Source of the DNA: Streptomyces antimycoticus
GTDB taxonomy: Bacteria > Actinomycetota > Actinomycetes > Streptomycetales > Streptomycetaceae
Direction of reading: 5' to 3'
Assembly: GCF_005405925.1 (NCBI RefSeq)
Contig: NZ_BJHV01000001.1
Span: forward strand, 10,292,001 to 10,356,000
DNA: 64,000 bases
The notes beneath the pieces were generated by a model. It had not been told where the DNA came from. It did no database searches and saw nothing but the letters and a program-made list of their open reading frames with translations. Positions within the stretch are counted from its first letter, which is position 1. Each line of letters opens with the position of its first letter. This document shows positions 8,494 through 17,079 of the stretch, in pieces. Position numbers and translations under genes: made by a program.

Positions 8494-9530
8494 AGTTCGC
8501 ATGGATCGATCTCCGAGCCGTTCCGCAGCCCCAGCTCGAATCCATCGTCGACGCCGCCATCCATACGCGGATGCAGGGCGTGCTCTGCGATGACGCATCC
8601 GTCCTCGCCGCACTGCCCCCCACCGTCACCGGCATCACCACCACGGTGGTGACCGAGGAGAAGGAGCTGTACGACCTCGGCGCCGACACCGCCGCGTGGG
8701 TCGAGGTACACGACGAACCGTCGCTGAGGCTGGCGTGCGAGGCCGCCGTCGCGCTGCCCCTCACCGTGGTCCGCTTCGCCGACCCGACCAAGATCCCGCT
8801 GGAGATCGTGCTCGCCGCCGCGGACCGCTCCGCCGGAAAGCTGATCACCGTCTGCGCCGATCTGGAAGAAGCCGCCACCGTCCTGGAGGTGCTGGAACGC
8901 GGTTCGGACGGAGTCCTGCTGGCTCCCTCCGACGCCGGCGAGGTGTTCGCGCTGGCCCGGCTGCTCGAGGCCGGCACCACTCCGCTGGAGCTGACCACGC
9001 TGACCGTCGACCGCATCGAGCACCACGGGCTCGGCGACCGGGTGTGTGTGGACACCTGCACGCATTTCGCCGAGGACGAGGGCATCCTGGTCGGCTCGTA
9101 CTCGACCGGCTTCATCCTGTGCTGCAGCGAGACCCATCCGCTGCCGTACATGCCGACCCGCCCGTTCCGGGTCAACGCCGGCGCCCTGCACTCCTATGTG
9201 CTCGGCCCGGAGAACCGGACCAACTACCTGAGCGAGCTGCGCTCGGGCAGCACGACGCTTGCGGTCAACGCCGAGGGCCGGACCCGGCCGGTCACCGTCG
9301 GCCGGGCCAAGCTGGAGTCCCGGCCGCTGCTGACCATCACCGCGAGATCGGCCGACGACATCGTGGTGAGCCTCACCGTCCAGGACGACTGGCATGTGCG
9401 GGTGCTCGGGCCCGGCGGCAAGGTCCACAACGTCACCGAGCTGCGGCGCGGCGACGAACTCCTCGGCTACCTGGCCACGGACCAGCGCCATGTGGGCTTT
9501 CCCATCGGCGAATTCTGCAAGGAAAACTGA
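8490..9530 (+). CDS. griH-like: 3-dehydroquinate synthase II family, 3,4-AHBA synthase (GriH-like)
   Basis: A 346-residue member of the archaeal-type 3-dehydroquinate synthase II family. It begins [12 protein letters not shown] and keeps the diagnostic VGSYSTGFILCCSETHPLPYMPTRPFRVNAG region (given here in part as GSYSTGFILCCSET and PTRPFRVNAGALHSYV). GriH of the grixazone pathway is a member and cyclises and aromatises the GriI product to 3-amino-4-hydroxybenzoic acid. The start overlaps the aldolase stop (ATGA), as expected of an enzyme pair. A role in primary aromatic synthesis is unlikely because actinobacteria use AroB for that. Confidence 0.87.
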   Translation: MKFAWIDLRAVPQPQLESIVDAAIHTRMQGVLCDDASVLAALPPTVTGITTTVVTEEKELYDLGADTAAWVEVHDEPSLRLACEAAVALPLTVVRFADPTKIPLEIVLAAADRSAGKLITVCADLEEAATVLEVLERGSDGVLLAPSDAGEVFALARLLEAGTTPLELTTLTVDRIEHHGLGDRVCVDTCTHFAEDEGILVGSYSTGFILCCSETHPLPYMPTRPFRVNAGALHSYVLGPENRTNYLSELRSGSTTLAVNAEGRTRPVTVGRAKLESRPLLTITARSADDIVVSLTVQDDWHVRVLGPGGKVHNVTELRRGDELLGYLATDQRHVGFPIGEFCKEN

Positions 9531-10915
9531 TGAGCGTCCGCATGCGGGAGCTCCTTGACACCCTGTTCGACGCCCATCCCGGCGAGCTGCCCTACCTCGT
9601 CCACGGTGACCACCCGGTGAGCCGCGGAGAGGTCCGGGCCGCCGTGGCCGTGGAAGCGGCGGTCTTCGCCGGGCACGGCGTCGGCGAGGGGCATACGGTG
9701 ATGCTCCAGATACCACCGAGCTGCACCCAGATAGAGGTACTGCTCGCGCTGTGGCAACTGGGCGCCCAGGTGATGCTGGTCGACCACCGGCTCAAACCGT
9801 CGGAAGTGGACGCCCTGCGCTCGTTGTGCCACCCGCAGTTCATGGTCGGCGCGGGTACGGCGGGCCGCTCGTCGCTCAGGTTCGAGCCCCGGTACGAGGT
9901 GGTCACCTCCCGGTACCCGGACGGCCGCCCGGCGGCGACCGAGCACCGGCTGGTGCAGTTCAGCTCGGGTTCCACCGGCCTGCCCAAGGTGATCGGGCGG
10001 ACCGCGGCCTCCCTGGCGGCCGAGATCGAGCGGTTCACCCGGATCGAGGGGATGCCGACCCCGGGCGAGCGGGTGTTGCTGCTGAGCTCGACCGCGCACA
10101 GTTTCGGCCTGATCGCCGGGGTGCTGCACTCCCTCGCCGCAGGCGTCTCGGCGGTCTTCGCGCGACGGGTGTCGGCCAAGGACATCCTGGCCGCCGCCTC
10201 GCGTCACGACATCCACGTCATCTTCGGCACGCCGTTCCACTACGAGCTGCTGAGCACCGCTCGGGACCTGCCCGCGCTGCCCGCCCTGCGCGCGGCGGTC
10301 TCGGGCGGGGAGATCATGCCGTCGCAGACCGCCGCGCGGTTCGCCGACCGGTTCGGCACCGGGGTCGGCGAGTCGTACGGGACCACCGAGACCGGCGTCA
10401 TCGCGATGGAGGTGAGTGGCGCCTCAAGGCCCTCGGTCGGCCGGCCGGCACCCGGTGTGCGGCTGCGCGTCCGCGAGGGCGAGCTGGACGTCTGGCTGCC
10501 GGACGGCTCACCCTATCTGCACGCTTCCGGCGGCGACCGGTACGCCGACGGCTGGCTGCACACCCACGACCGGGCCGAACTGGATTCCTCCGGCGCCGTG
10601 CGACTGCTGGGCCGTGGCGACTCCCTGGTGGTCATCGGCGGCCTCAAGGTCGATCTGACCGAGGTCGAAGCCGTGTTGTGCCGGCACCCCGGGGTCAACG
10701 GGGCCGTGGTCGTGCACGCCGGCGCCACCGAAGCCTATGTGTCCGTCGCGCCGGATGGCCCCTCGTCGGGGGAATTGCTGCGCTGGTGCCGGGACCGGCT
10801 GGCCGACTACAAGGTGCCCCGCGTCGTCCACGTCCTGGCGGACCTGCCCCGCACCTCCAACGGCAAGCTCGTCAGGCGCCGCGACGCCCTGCTCGCCCGC
10901 ACTCCCGACCGTTGA
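9530..10915 (+). CDS. Acyl/aryl adenylate-forming ligase (ANL family)
   Basis: A 461-residue member of the adenylate-forming superfamily. Motifs are A3 VQFSSGSTGLPKVIGRT, A5 GESYGTTETG, A7-like GWLHTHDRAEL, A8 LLGRGDSLVVIGGLKVDLTEVE and the C-terminal lysine in RTSNGKLVRR. It is shorter than typical CoA ligases. The start overlaps the GriH-like stop (TGATG). The most economical role is to activate 3,4-AHBA, or a derivative, and load it on one of the two carrier proteins that follow. A free CoA ligase is the alternative. Confidence 0.82.
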   Translation: MSVRMRELLDTLFDAHPGELPYLVHGDHPVSRGEVRAAVAVEAAVFAGHGVGEGHTVMLQIPPSCTQIEVLLALWQLGAQVMLVDHRLKPSEVDALRSLCHPQFMVGAGTAGRSSLRFEPRYEVVTSRYPDGRPAATEHRLVQFSSGSTGLPKVIGRTAASLAAEIERFTRIEGMPTPGERVLLLSSTAHSFGLIAGVLHSLAAGVSAVFARRVSAKDILAAASRHDIHVIFGTPFHYELLSTARDLPALPALRAAVSGGEIMPSQTAARFADRFGTGVGESYGTTETGVIAMEVSGASRPSVGRPAPGVRLRVREGELDVWLPDGSPYLHASGGDRYADGWLHTHDRAELDSSGAVRLLGRGDSLVVIGGLKVDLTEVEAVLCRHPGVNGAVVVHAGATEAYVSVAPDGPSSGELLRWCRDRLADYKVPRVVHVLADLPRTSNGKLVRRRDALLARTPDR

Positions 10916-10978
10916 CCCGCCGACCGCCCCTTGCCGCCCACCCCCATCGATTCCCGTGGCACAGAAAGGTTGCGCACC

Positions 10979-11251
10979 ATGCAGACGGCGTTGCAGAAGG
11001 AGATCCGCGACTTCGTGCTCAGCACGATCAGCGAGGAGATGAACCATCCGCTCGACGCGGACGAGATCAGCGATGACAGCCCCATGGGCACCGGCGGAAT
11101 CGACATCGACTCACTGGGCCTGATCGAGCTGCTCCTCCGCCTGGAGCGCCGGTTCGACGTGAAGTTCCCCGACGGTGACATCGAACAGGCCGGTGCGATG
11201 AACCTGGGCGACCTGATCAACGAGGTCGTCGGGCGGGGCGCCACGGCATGA
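10979..11251 (+). CDS. Acyl carrier protein 1
   Basis: A 90-residue acidic carrier protein. The phosphopantetheine-attachment motif is GIDIDSLGLIELLLRLE, with the modified serine near residue 45. Downstream it has the normal helix-II/helix-III pattern. ATG 10979 is preceded by AGAAAGG. An in-frame start 48 bases upstream would add a proline-rich leader and has no ribosome site. It is followed by a second carrier protein with ATGA overlap, so the pathway uses two discrete carriers. One may hold the aryl starter and the other an extender or second aryl unit. Confidence 0.85.
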   Translation: MQTALQKEIRDFVLSTISEEMNHPLDADEISDDSPMGTGGIDIDSLGLIELLLRLERRFDVKFPDGDIEQAGAMNLGDLINEVVGRGATA

Positions 11252-11511
11252 CCGCGGAATCCGAGGCCCGGCCGGGGATCACCGTCGACGCCGTACGGGA
11301 GCTGCTGTCCGACCCCAAGATCTTCGCCGAACTGCCGCCCGGCCTGGACGACGACGCCGAACTCGCTCTGGACTCACTGGGGCTGGTGTGGTTCCTGCAC
11401 CAACTGGAGCTGCGGTACGGCCTGGAGATCGAGCCGGCGGAAGCCTTCCTCGCCGAGTTCACCTCGATCCGCCGGATCACCGACTACCTGGTGGACGTCC
11501 ATGAGTCGTGA
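11248..11511 (+). CDS. Acyl carrier protein 2
   Basis: An 87-residue carrier protein with the attachment site ALDSLGLVWFLHQLELRYG, serine near residue 43. It is divergent from carrier 1 both in the DSL flanks and in the acidic N-terminal segment, so it is not a recent duplicate. It overlaps carrier 1 (ATGA) at its start and the ketosynthase by 11 bases at its end. Confidence 0.83.
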   Translation: MTAESEARPGITVDAVRELLSDPKIFAELPPGLDDDAELALDSLGLVWFLHQLELRYGLEIEPAEAFLAEFTSIRRITDYLVDVHES

Positions 11512-12658
11512 GGTGCTGCTGACCGGATTCGGGGTGCGTACCGCCTTCGGCACCGGGGCGGACGCACTGCGGGAGGGCGTCTTCGACGGGAGACCCGCGT
11601 TCGCGCCGATCACCCGCTTCGACATCGGCCCGTACCGAACGGGCCTGGCCGCCGCCTACGGCCCGGCCGCCCCGCTGCGTGACGTGCTGGCCGAGGTCGC
11701 CGCGGCGGCGGTCGGCATGGCCGGGCTGCCGACGGGTGCGCCGGCCGCCGTCCTGGTGGGGGCCGCGGGCGATTTCACCGGGCTGACCCGCTTCTGGCGC
11801 GCCCGGGACTCTCCCGGCTCTCCCGGTGCGGCGGTCTCCGGCGGCGCCGCTGAGACCGTGCCCGCCTGGCAGGCCGAGGCCCTCGCGGACACGCTCGGCG
11901 TGCGCGGCCCCCGGCTGGCGTTCACCGGCGCGTGCGTCGCCTCGGCCGCGGCGATCGCGCATGGCTGCCAGCTCATCGCCTCCGGCCGGGCGGAGACCGC
12001 GATCTGCGCGGGGGCGTACCTGGTGGAGGAGGAGAACCTGGCCAAGTTCGACTCGGGATTCGCCCTCTCCCGGGACGGAATGGTGCGGCCGTTCTGCGCC
12101 GACCGCAGCGGTCTGCTCCTCGGGGACGGAGCCGCCGCCATCGTGCTCGAATCCGTCGACGGCGCCCGGCGCAGGGGAGCACGTGCGCTCGCTGCGCTGA
12201 CCGGCTGGGGCGCCGCCGGCGACGCCCACCACATCGCGCGGCCCCATCCGGAAGGCGCCGGGCTGGTCGCGGCCGCCGGCCGGGCCCTGCGGCGTGCGCG
12301 CGGCCCGCGGATCGACTACGTGAACGCGCATGGCACCGCGACCCGGCACAACGACCCCGCCGAGACGCGCGGACTGCGCACGCTCTTCGGCGCGGACGCG
12401 GCCCGCACACCGGTGAGCTCGACGAAGAGCACCACGGGACATCTGCTGGAGGCGGCCGGTGCGGTGGAACTCGTGATCACCCTGCTCGCGCTGCGGGACG
12501 GGGTCCTGCCGCCCACCGCCGGATTCACCGAACCGGATCCACACTGCGATCTCGACTATGTGCCGAACCGCCCCCACAAGGCCGACGTCCGGCGTGCGCT
12601 CACGGTCAACGCCGCGTTCGGTGGCGCCAACACCGCGCTGGTACTGGAGCGAGCATGA
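11501..12658 (+). CDS. Beta-ketoacyl synthase (FabF-like, complete catalytic triad)
   Basis: A 385-residue ketosynthase. The nucleophile is Cys near residue 145 (FTGACVASAAA). The two histidines are in AHGTATRHND (about 277) and STTGHLLEAAGA (about 314), so the decarboxylative Cys-His-His set is intact. It lies between two carrier proteins and a truncated ketosynthase-like protein. No acyltransferase, ketoreductase or dehydratase is in the operon. It could extend an aryl starter by one or few units using host AT/KR/DH, or form an amide/ester bond between aryl units. The latter role was described for the ketosynthase BomK of benzoxazole A33853 biosynthesis. Confidence 0.85.
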   Translation: MSREVLLTGFGVRTAFGTGADALREGVFDGRPAFAPITRFDIGPYRTGLAAAYGPAAPLRDVLAEVAAAAVGMAGLPTGAPAAVLVGAAGDFTGLTRFWRARDSPGSPGAAVSGGAAETVPAWQAEALADTLGVRGPRLAFTGACVASAAAIAHGCQLIASGRAETAICAGAYLVEEENLAKFDSGFALSRDGMVRPFCADRSGLLLGDGAAAIVLESVDGARRRGARALAALTGWGAAGDAHHIARPHPEGAGLVAAAGRALRRARGPRIDYVNAHGTATRHNDPAETRGLRTLFGADAARTPVSSTKSTTGHLLEAAGAVELVITLLALRDGVLPPTAGFTEPDPHCDLDYVPNRPHKADVRRALTVNAAFGGANTALVLERA

Positions 12659-13257
12659 TCGCCGCGATATCCGGTCCGTCCGCGCCGCCCGTCGCCGGCT
12701 TTGTGGAGTCCGCCTTCAATCCGATGGTGTACCAGGCCGTCGAGCGATGTCTGACCGCCCGGCCGGGCGACGGCTCCAGGACCGCCATGGTCCTGGCCAG
12801 CACGATGGGGGATGCCGCCACCCTCGATCTCGGCAGCCGTCTGCTGGTGGCCGGGCAGGTGCACAATCCGCTGTTGTTCATGCAGTCCACCGCGAACGCG
12901 GTCCTCGGCCGGCTCAGCCTCGAGTTCGCCATCACCGGACCGCTGCTCTGCCTGTCCACCGTGGCGGACCCGGCCGGTGAGCTGCTGGCCACCGCGGAAC
13001 TGCTGCTGGAGGACGAGGAGCTGGACCGGATCGTGCTCATCGGGGTCGAGCTGACCGGCACCGAGCGCACCACGGCGGCGCACCGCGAGCTTCGTACCGG
13101 CCCACCCGCCGCGGATCTGGCCGTGGCGATCGTGCTGGACCGGGACGATCCGGTCCCGAGCCTCCCGCCCGACATCCCGCCCACCCCCTCGGGGGAGTAC
13201 GGCACCCTTCGCGGCCTGGTCGAGCTGGCCGCCCGAATCCAAGGAACCACATCATGA
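12655..13257 (+). CDS. Truncated ketosynthase-like protein (chain-length-factor-like)
   Basis: A 200-residue protein resembling only the N-terminal half of a ketosynthase fold (NPMVYQAVERCL, VLASTMGDAATLDLG, FMQSTANAVLGRLSLEFAI, TGPLLCLSTVADPAGELL). There is no nucleophilic cysteine at the GxC position (the region reads GPLLCLSTVAD) and no HGT or GH histidine motifs. The length, ATGA overlaps on both sides and good codon use argue for a real gene, not a relic. Similar short KS-like partners occur in aryl-polyene-type type II systems. It probably pairs with the ketosynthase just upstream. Confidence 0.65.
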   Translation: MIAAISGPSAPPVAGFVESAFNPMVYQAVERCLTARPGDGSRTAMVLASTMGDAATLDLGSRLLVAGQVHNPLLFMQSTANAVLGRLSLEFAITGPLLCLSTVADPAGELLATAELLLEDEELDRIVLIGVELTGTERTTAAHRELRTGPPAADLAVAIVLDRDDPVPSLPPDIPPTPSGEYGTLRGLVELAARIQGTTS

Positions 13258-14951
13258 TCACCAAACAGGAACGCGCGCGGATCAGCGAGGACGCCGCCCT
13301 GGGGGCCGGGAATGTGATCCACCGGCTGAAGGCGTACGGCAGAGAGCTCGACGAGCAGGTCCTGTGGACCGATGCCACCTGGCAGGCGCCGGACGGCGGC
13401 CACCCCGAGGTGCTGACCCTGGGCGAGCTGCACGAGGCCGTGGAGATCTACGCGAGCTGGTACCACGCACAGGGCGTCGGGCCCCGCGACCCGGTGGCGA
13501 TCCAGACCTATTCCAGCACCGAGTTCGCCATCAACTTCCTCGCCCTCACCTCCCTGGGCGCGATCCCCTCCTTCGTCAACGGCAACCTCCGTCCGGAGAT
13601 CGCCCGCGAGTATGTGCGGCGCCAGGGCGCGGTAGGGGCCGTCACCGACCGGGCCCATCACGCGGTCCTCGCCCCGGACCGTGCCGAACTGGGGCTCGGC
13701 TTCTGTGTCACGGCGGCCGACATCCGCGCGGAGAACCGCGAGCCCCTCCCCGCGGCCTATCCTTACTCCCACCACGCCACCGATCCGATCATCATCTCGC
13801 ACTCCTCGGGCACCACCGGGATGCCCAAGGCCGTTCCGCACACGCATCAGACCCTGCTGTACGCGCAACTGCACCGGCTGAAGCTGTCGGTCGGCTCCGC
13901 GATGGGCAGGCTGCTGGTCGCGCTGCCCGGCTCGCACAACGCCGCCATCTCGGTCATGCTGTTCGGCTTCCTGCTGCGCTCGCCCGTATCGATGCTGTCC
14001 AGCCAGCGGGGGATCGACGTCCTGGACGCCATGGAGTCGTTCCACCCCACCACGGTGTTCGCGTTCGCCGGAACCTACGGTGAGATGGCGGCCCAGGATC
14101 TCTCCGCCCGCGATCTGTCCAGCGTGGAGGCGTGGTACAACACCGGGGACGCGGCGCACGAGACACATATCAAGGCGCTGATCGAGCAGGGCAGCCATGA
14201 GACGGTCGGACGGGATCTGAAGCGGCGCCGGGTCCCCGGCTCCGTATTCACCGATGGACTCGGCTCCTCCGAGACCGGCTACTCGCTCTTCCACAACGGA
14301 CACAAGCCCGGCAGGTCGTCCTTTTCGCGCTGCGTCGGCAAACCGATGAGCTTCGCCGAGGCGGCGGTGCTCTCCGAGGACGGCACACCGCTGCCACCCG
14401 GCGAGATCGGCCGCCTCGGCGTGCGCTCGCCCACGCTCACCCCCGGATACTGGAACGACTCGCTGACCTTCCACCGGCTGCGGCTCGGTGGCTACTGGCT
14501 CACCGGCGATCTCTCCTATCGGGACGAGGAAGGAAACTTCTACCACCTGGACCGGGCGCCGGACGCGATCCGCACCCCCACGGGCATCGTGTTCAGCACC
14601 CGCACCGAGGAGTTGCTGCTGCGCGAGATGCCCGAGCTGGACGACTGCACGGTGGTGGCGGTCGCGCCCGAGGGCGTACGAGCGGACTGGGACGGCGACG
14701 GCACCGCCGACGCCTACGCCCTGCTGCAGGTGTCCGCGGACGCGGCCGACACGAAGACCGACGACGCCCGATGGACGGCCGAGGTCAACCGGGTGCTGAT
14801 CGCCGCGGGCTTCCCGCAGCTGACCGGAGCGCTGCGGATGGATCCGAGCGAGGTGGTGAAGGGAGCCACCGGCAAGGTGCTCAAGCGGGAGATGCGCGAA
14901 CGCTTCCGGGCCCGGGTGGCCGCCGGCGAGCTGGACGGGAAGGTGCGATGA
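13254..14951 (+). CDS. Second adenylate-forming enzyme (ANL family)
   Basis: A 565-residue member of the ANL superfamily. A3 is ISHSSGTTGMPKAVPHTH, A5 GLGSSETGYSLF, A7 YWLTGDLSYRDEEGNF, and the C-terminal catalytic lysine is in KGATGKVLKREM. The A8 hinge is unusual: DRAPDAIRTPTGIVFSTRTEE in place of the standard GRxxDxIxxxGxxVxxxEIE. The start overlaps the preceding gene (ATGA) and the stop overlaps the next one (ATGA). With one ligase already upstream, this enzyme may activate a second acid partner or form an amide. The substrate cannot be read from the sequence. Confidence 0.8.
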   Translation: MITKQERARISEDAALGAGNVIHRLKAYGRELDEQVLWTDATWQAPDGGHPEVLTLGELHEAVEIYASWYHAQGVGPRDPVAIQTYSSTEFAINFLALTSLGAIPSFVNGNLRPEIAREYVRRQGAVGAVTDRAHHAVLAPDRAELGLGFCVTAADIRAENREPLPAAYPYSHHATDPIIISHSSGTTGMPKAVPHTHQTLLYAQLHRLKLSVGSAMGRLLVALPGSHNAAISVMLFGFLLRSPVSMLSSQRGIDVLDAMESFHPTTVFAFAGTYGEMAAQDLSARDLSSVEAWYNTGDAAHETHIKALIEQGSHETVGRDLKRRRVPGSVFTDGLGSSETGYSLFHNGHKPGRSSFSRCVGKPMSFAEAAVLSEDGTPLPPGEIGRLGVRSPTLTPGYWNDSLTFHRLRLGGYWLTGDLSYRDEEGNFYHLDRAPDAIRTPTGIVFSTRTEELLLREMPELDDCTVVAVAPEGVRADWDGDGTADAYALLQVSADAADTKTDDARWTAEVNRVLIAAGFPQLTGALRMDPSEVVKGATGKVLKREMRERFRARVAAGELDGKVR

Positions 14952-15496
14952 CCGAGGTCGACCGTACGAGCCCCGGTACGAGCCCCGGTACGAGCCCCGG
15001 TACGAGCCCCCGGCCCAGGACCATGGACGTGTACCGGCAGTGGTGGCTGCACGACGCGCGCTGGTACCAGGGGGTGGCGAAGCGGTTCGGACACGCGGTG
15101 GCCAATGAGATCAACGCCGAGGCGCTGCGGTATGTGGCCGTCCAGGTGGGCAAACGGATAGCCCGTCAGTTCGGCGGCAAGCCCGCGGTGGACCTCGAGG
15201 AGCTCCGCCGCCGGTACGACGCCTGTTCCGAGTGGATGTTCCCGAGCGAGCTGCGGGACGGGGCGACCGCGGTGCTCCCGGACGGGGAGATCGAGCTGAC
15301 CATGCGGCAGAACTTCGCCGTGGTGATGGTCCGGATGGCCGGTTCGCTCGACGGCTACAAGTGCCCGTGCACCGACATCCACGCCGGCTGGTCGGAGGGG
15401 CTCGGGGTCGAACTCACCCGCAACTGCGCCACCGCGTGTCTGCGGGACGGCGACCCCGCCTGCCGGCTCCTGATGCGGGTCGGGAGCCCGGTATGA
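14948..15496 (+). CDS. Small uncharacterised protein, DUF6125/ATC-hydrolase-like
   Basis: A 182-residue soluble protein with no signal peptide. After a repetitive TSPG leader (residues 7-21) it reads MDVYRQWWLHDARWYQGVAKRFG and ends with NCATACLRDGDPACRLLMRVG. The WLxxDxxWYxxVxxxFG start and the Cys-containing RDGDPxCR end resemble, from memory, the DUF6125 and thiazoline-carboxylate hydrolase-like families. I cannot verify this. It has several cysteines (KCPCTD, NCATAC, PAC) that could bind metal. It overlaps both neighbours by ATGA, so it belongs to the pathway. A cyclisation or hydrolysis step is possible but unproven. Confidence 0.6.
   Translation: MTEVDRTSPGTSPGTSPGTSPRPRTMDVYRQWWLHDARWYQGVAKRFGHAVANEINAEALRYVAVQVGKRIARQFGGKPAVDLEELRRRYDACSEWMFPSELRDGATAVLPDGEIELTMRQNFAVVMVRMAGSLDGYKCPCTDIHAGWSEGLGVELTRNCATACLRDGDPACRLLMRVGSPV
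14965..15010 (+). repeat. 12-bp in-frame tandem repeat (TSPG units)
   Basis: The unit TACGAGCCCCGG is repeated 3.8 times inside the 5' end of the gene at 14948 and encodes a TSPG tetrapeptide run. The repeats are nearly identical, so they are young or prone to slippage. A length change of one unit keeps the frame. Confidence 0.9.
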
Positions 15497-16413
15497 CCGC
15501 GCGAGTCCTTGTCGCCGGGGCCACCGGGGTGATCGGCCGCGCACTGGTTCCGCTGCTCCGTGCCCGCGGCCATCATGTGACCGCGCTGGTACGGGAGCCG
15601 TCCCGGGCGGCCGGGCTGGCCCTGGACGGCGTCGTGGTGGCCGACGCGCTGGAAGCCGAGGCGGTGCGCGCGGCGGTGCTCTCGGCCCGGCCGGACGTGG
15701 TGGTGCATCAGCTGACCGCCCTGCGCGGCCCCACCGCGGAGGGCTTCGAGCCGACCGCCCGGCTCCGCACCGAAGGCACCGCGCATCTGATCGCGGCCGC
15801 CGAGGCCGCCGGGGCGGAACGGATGGTGGCGCAGAGCATCGCGTTCGCCACCGCTCCCCGCGGCGGGCCGGTGCTCACCGAGGACGCACCGCTGTATGCC
15901 GACGCACCGGATCCGGGCTGGGCGCTCACCACGCGCGCCATCGCCGAACTGGAGCGCCGGATACTGGGCGCCGCACACCTCTCCGGGACCGTACTGCGCT
16001 ACGGAACCCTGTACGGGCCGGGCACCCTCTATCACCGCGCCGGTGCGTTCGGCGGCGCGGTGGCGCGCGGCAGGCTGCCACTGCCGGAGCCCGCCGCCGG
16101 GATCACCTCGTTCCTTCACGTCGAGGACGCCGCACGGGCCGCGGTGTGCGCCGTGGAAGCGGATACCGACGGCGTGTTCAACGTGGCCGATGACGACCCG
16201 GTCGAGGCCGCGGTCTGGCTGCCCGAGTACGCCCGTCTGCTCGGAGCGCCCCCGCCCCGGACGGTGCCGGCGCAACTGGCCGAGCGGTTGCTGGGCTGGT
16301 TCACCAGCTACCAGCTCACCGCCATGCGCGGCGCGGCCAACGACCGCGGACGGCAGGCGCTCAACTGGAAGCCCGCGGTGTCGAGTTGGCGGACACGACT
16401 GGCCGACGACTGA
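15493..16413 (+). CDS. NAD-dependent epimerase/dehydratase family protein
   Basis: A 306-residue extended-SDR protein. The Rossmann motif is VAGATGVIG (about residues 7-15). An RYGTLYGPGT segment and a SFLHVEDAARA segment follow, as in nucleoside-diphosphate-sugar epimerase-like and atypical SDR proteins. The canonical YxxxK pair is not obvious: AQSIAFA occupies the Ser strand and TTRAIAELE the helix. The ATG at 15493 overlaps the stop of the preceding gene. It is the last gene of the operon and the only visible redox enzyme in it, so it may reduce a carrier-bound or released intermediate. Confidence 0.75.
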   Translation: MTARVLVAGATGVIGRALVPLLRARGHHVTALVREPSRAAGLALDGVVVADALEAEAVRAAVLSARPDVVVHQLTALRGPTAEGFEPTARLRTEGTAHLIAAAEAAGAERMVAQSIAFATAPRGGPVLTEDAPLYADAPDPGWALTTRAIAELERRILGAAHLSGTVLRYGTLYGPGTLYHRAGAFGGAVARGRLPLPEPAAGITSFLHVEDAARAAVCAVEADTDGVFNVADDDPVEAAVWLPEYARLLGAPPPRTVPAQLAERLLGWFTSYQLTAMRGAANDRGRQALNWKPAVSSWRTRLADD

Positions 16414-16446
16414 CCGGGCGGTGGGCCCGTGCACAGCAATGGCCGC

Positions 16447-17058
16447 CTACAGGCCGTCGGGTTCGGTGAGGCTGGGGTGATTGATACGTCGCCGCATCGC
16501 GGGGAGGTGGCCGGCGAGCAGGGCGATACCGGGCATGTCGACGAGGGCGAGGGCCGCCATCGGTATCCAGGTGGCGGCCGGCCCACGGGCGAGAAGCGTG
16601 GTCATGAGCGCGGGTGTGACCACGTCACCGATGCTGAAGGCCATCTGGGAGAGCGAGTTGTACCGGCCCCGACTCGCCGCGGTGGCACAGTCGTTGACGA
16701 TGGGCGACACGATCAGGCTCTGGATCAGTTCGCCGACGGTCACCAGGACGACCGCGGCGAGAGCGCAGCAGATACTGAGTGCCGACGGCACGTACGCACA
16801 GCACAGCACCGCGACGAAGGCACCGCCGACGATGGCCTGCGATGCCATCAGGCTGCTCCATCGCCGATGCCCGGTGAGCGCGGCGCCCACGGGTGTGGCG
16901 CCCACGGGTGTGGCGCCCACCGCGCCGAGTACGGCGTTGACCGTGAGGACGGTGCCGGGTATCCACGGTGGTAAGTGCACCGTGTCGACGAGGAAGACGG
17001 GAACGGCGAGGCCGAGGCGACCCCGAAGCGGACCGCACCGCTCCGGCGGCCGACGCAC
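16447..17058 (-). pseudogene. MFS transporter, C-terminal half remnant
   Basis: About 200 residues that correspond to the second half of a 12-helix MFS protein (FLVDTVHLPPWIPGTVLTVN, ELIQSLIVSPIVND, RGRYNSLSQMAFSIGDVVTP). The first six helices and motif A are absent. The neighbouring oxidase gene ends 22 bp upstream of the putative start, so there is no room for the missing half. A 15-bp direct duplication around 16883-16920 makes GATPVGATPVGA in a helix. I judge it a truncated, non-functional transporter. Confidence 0.65.
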
Positions 17059-17079
17059 CGCCGCGTCGGTTCGCGAAGG

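Noticed and set aside
9694..9709. GGGCATACGGTGATG as another PadR half-site
   Set aside because: It lies inside a coding region, lacks the rest of the 21-bp motif and has no promoter in front.
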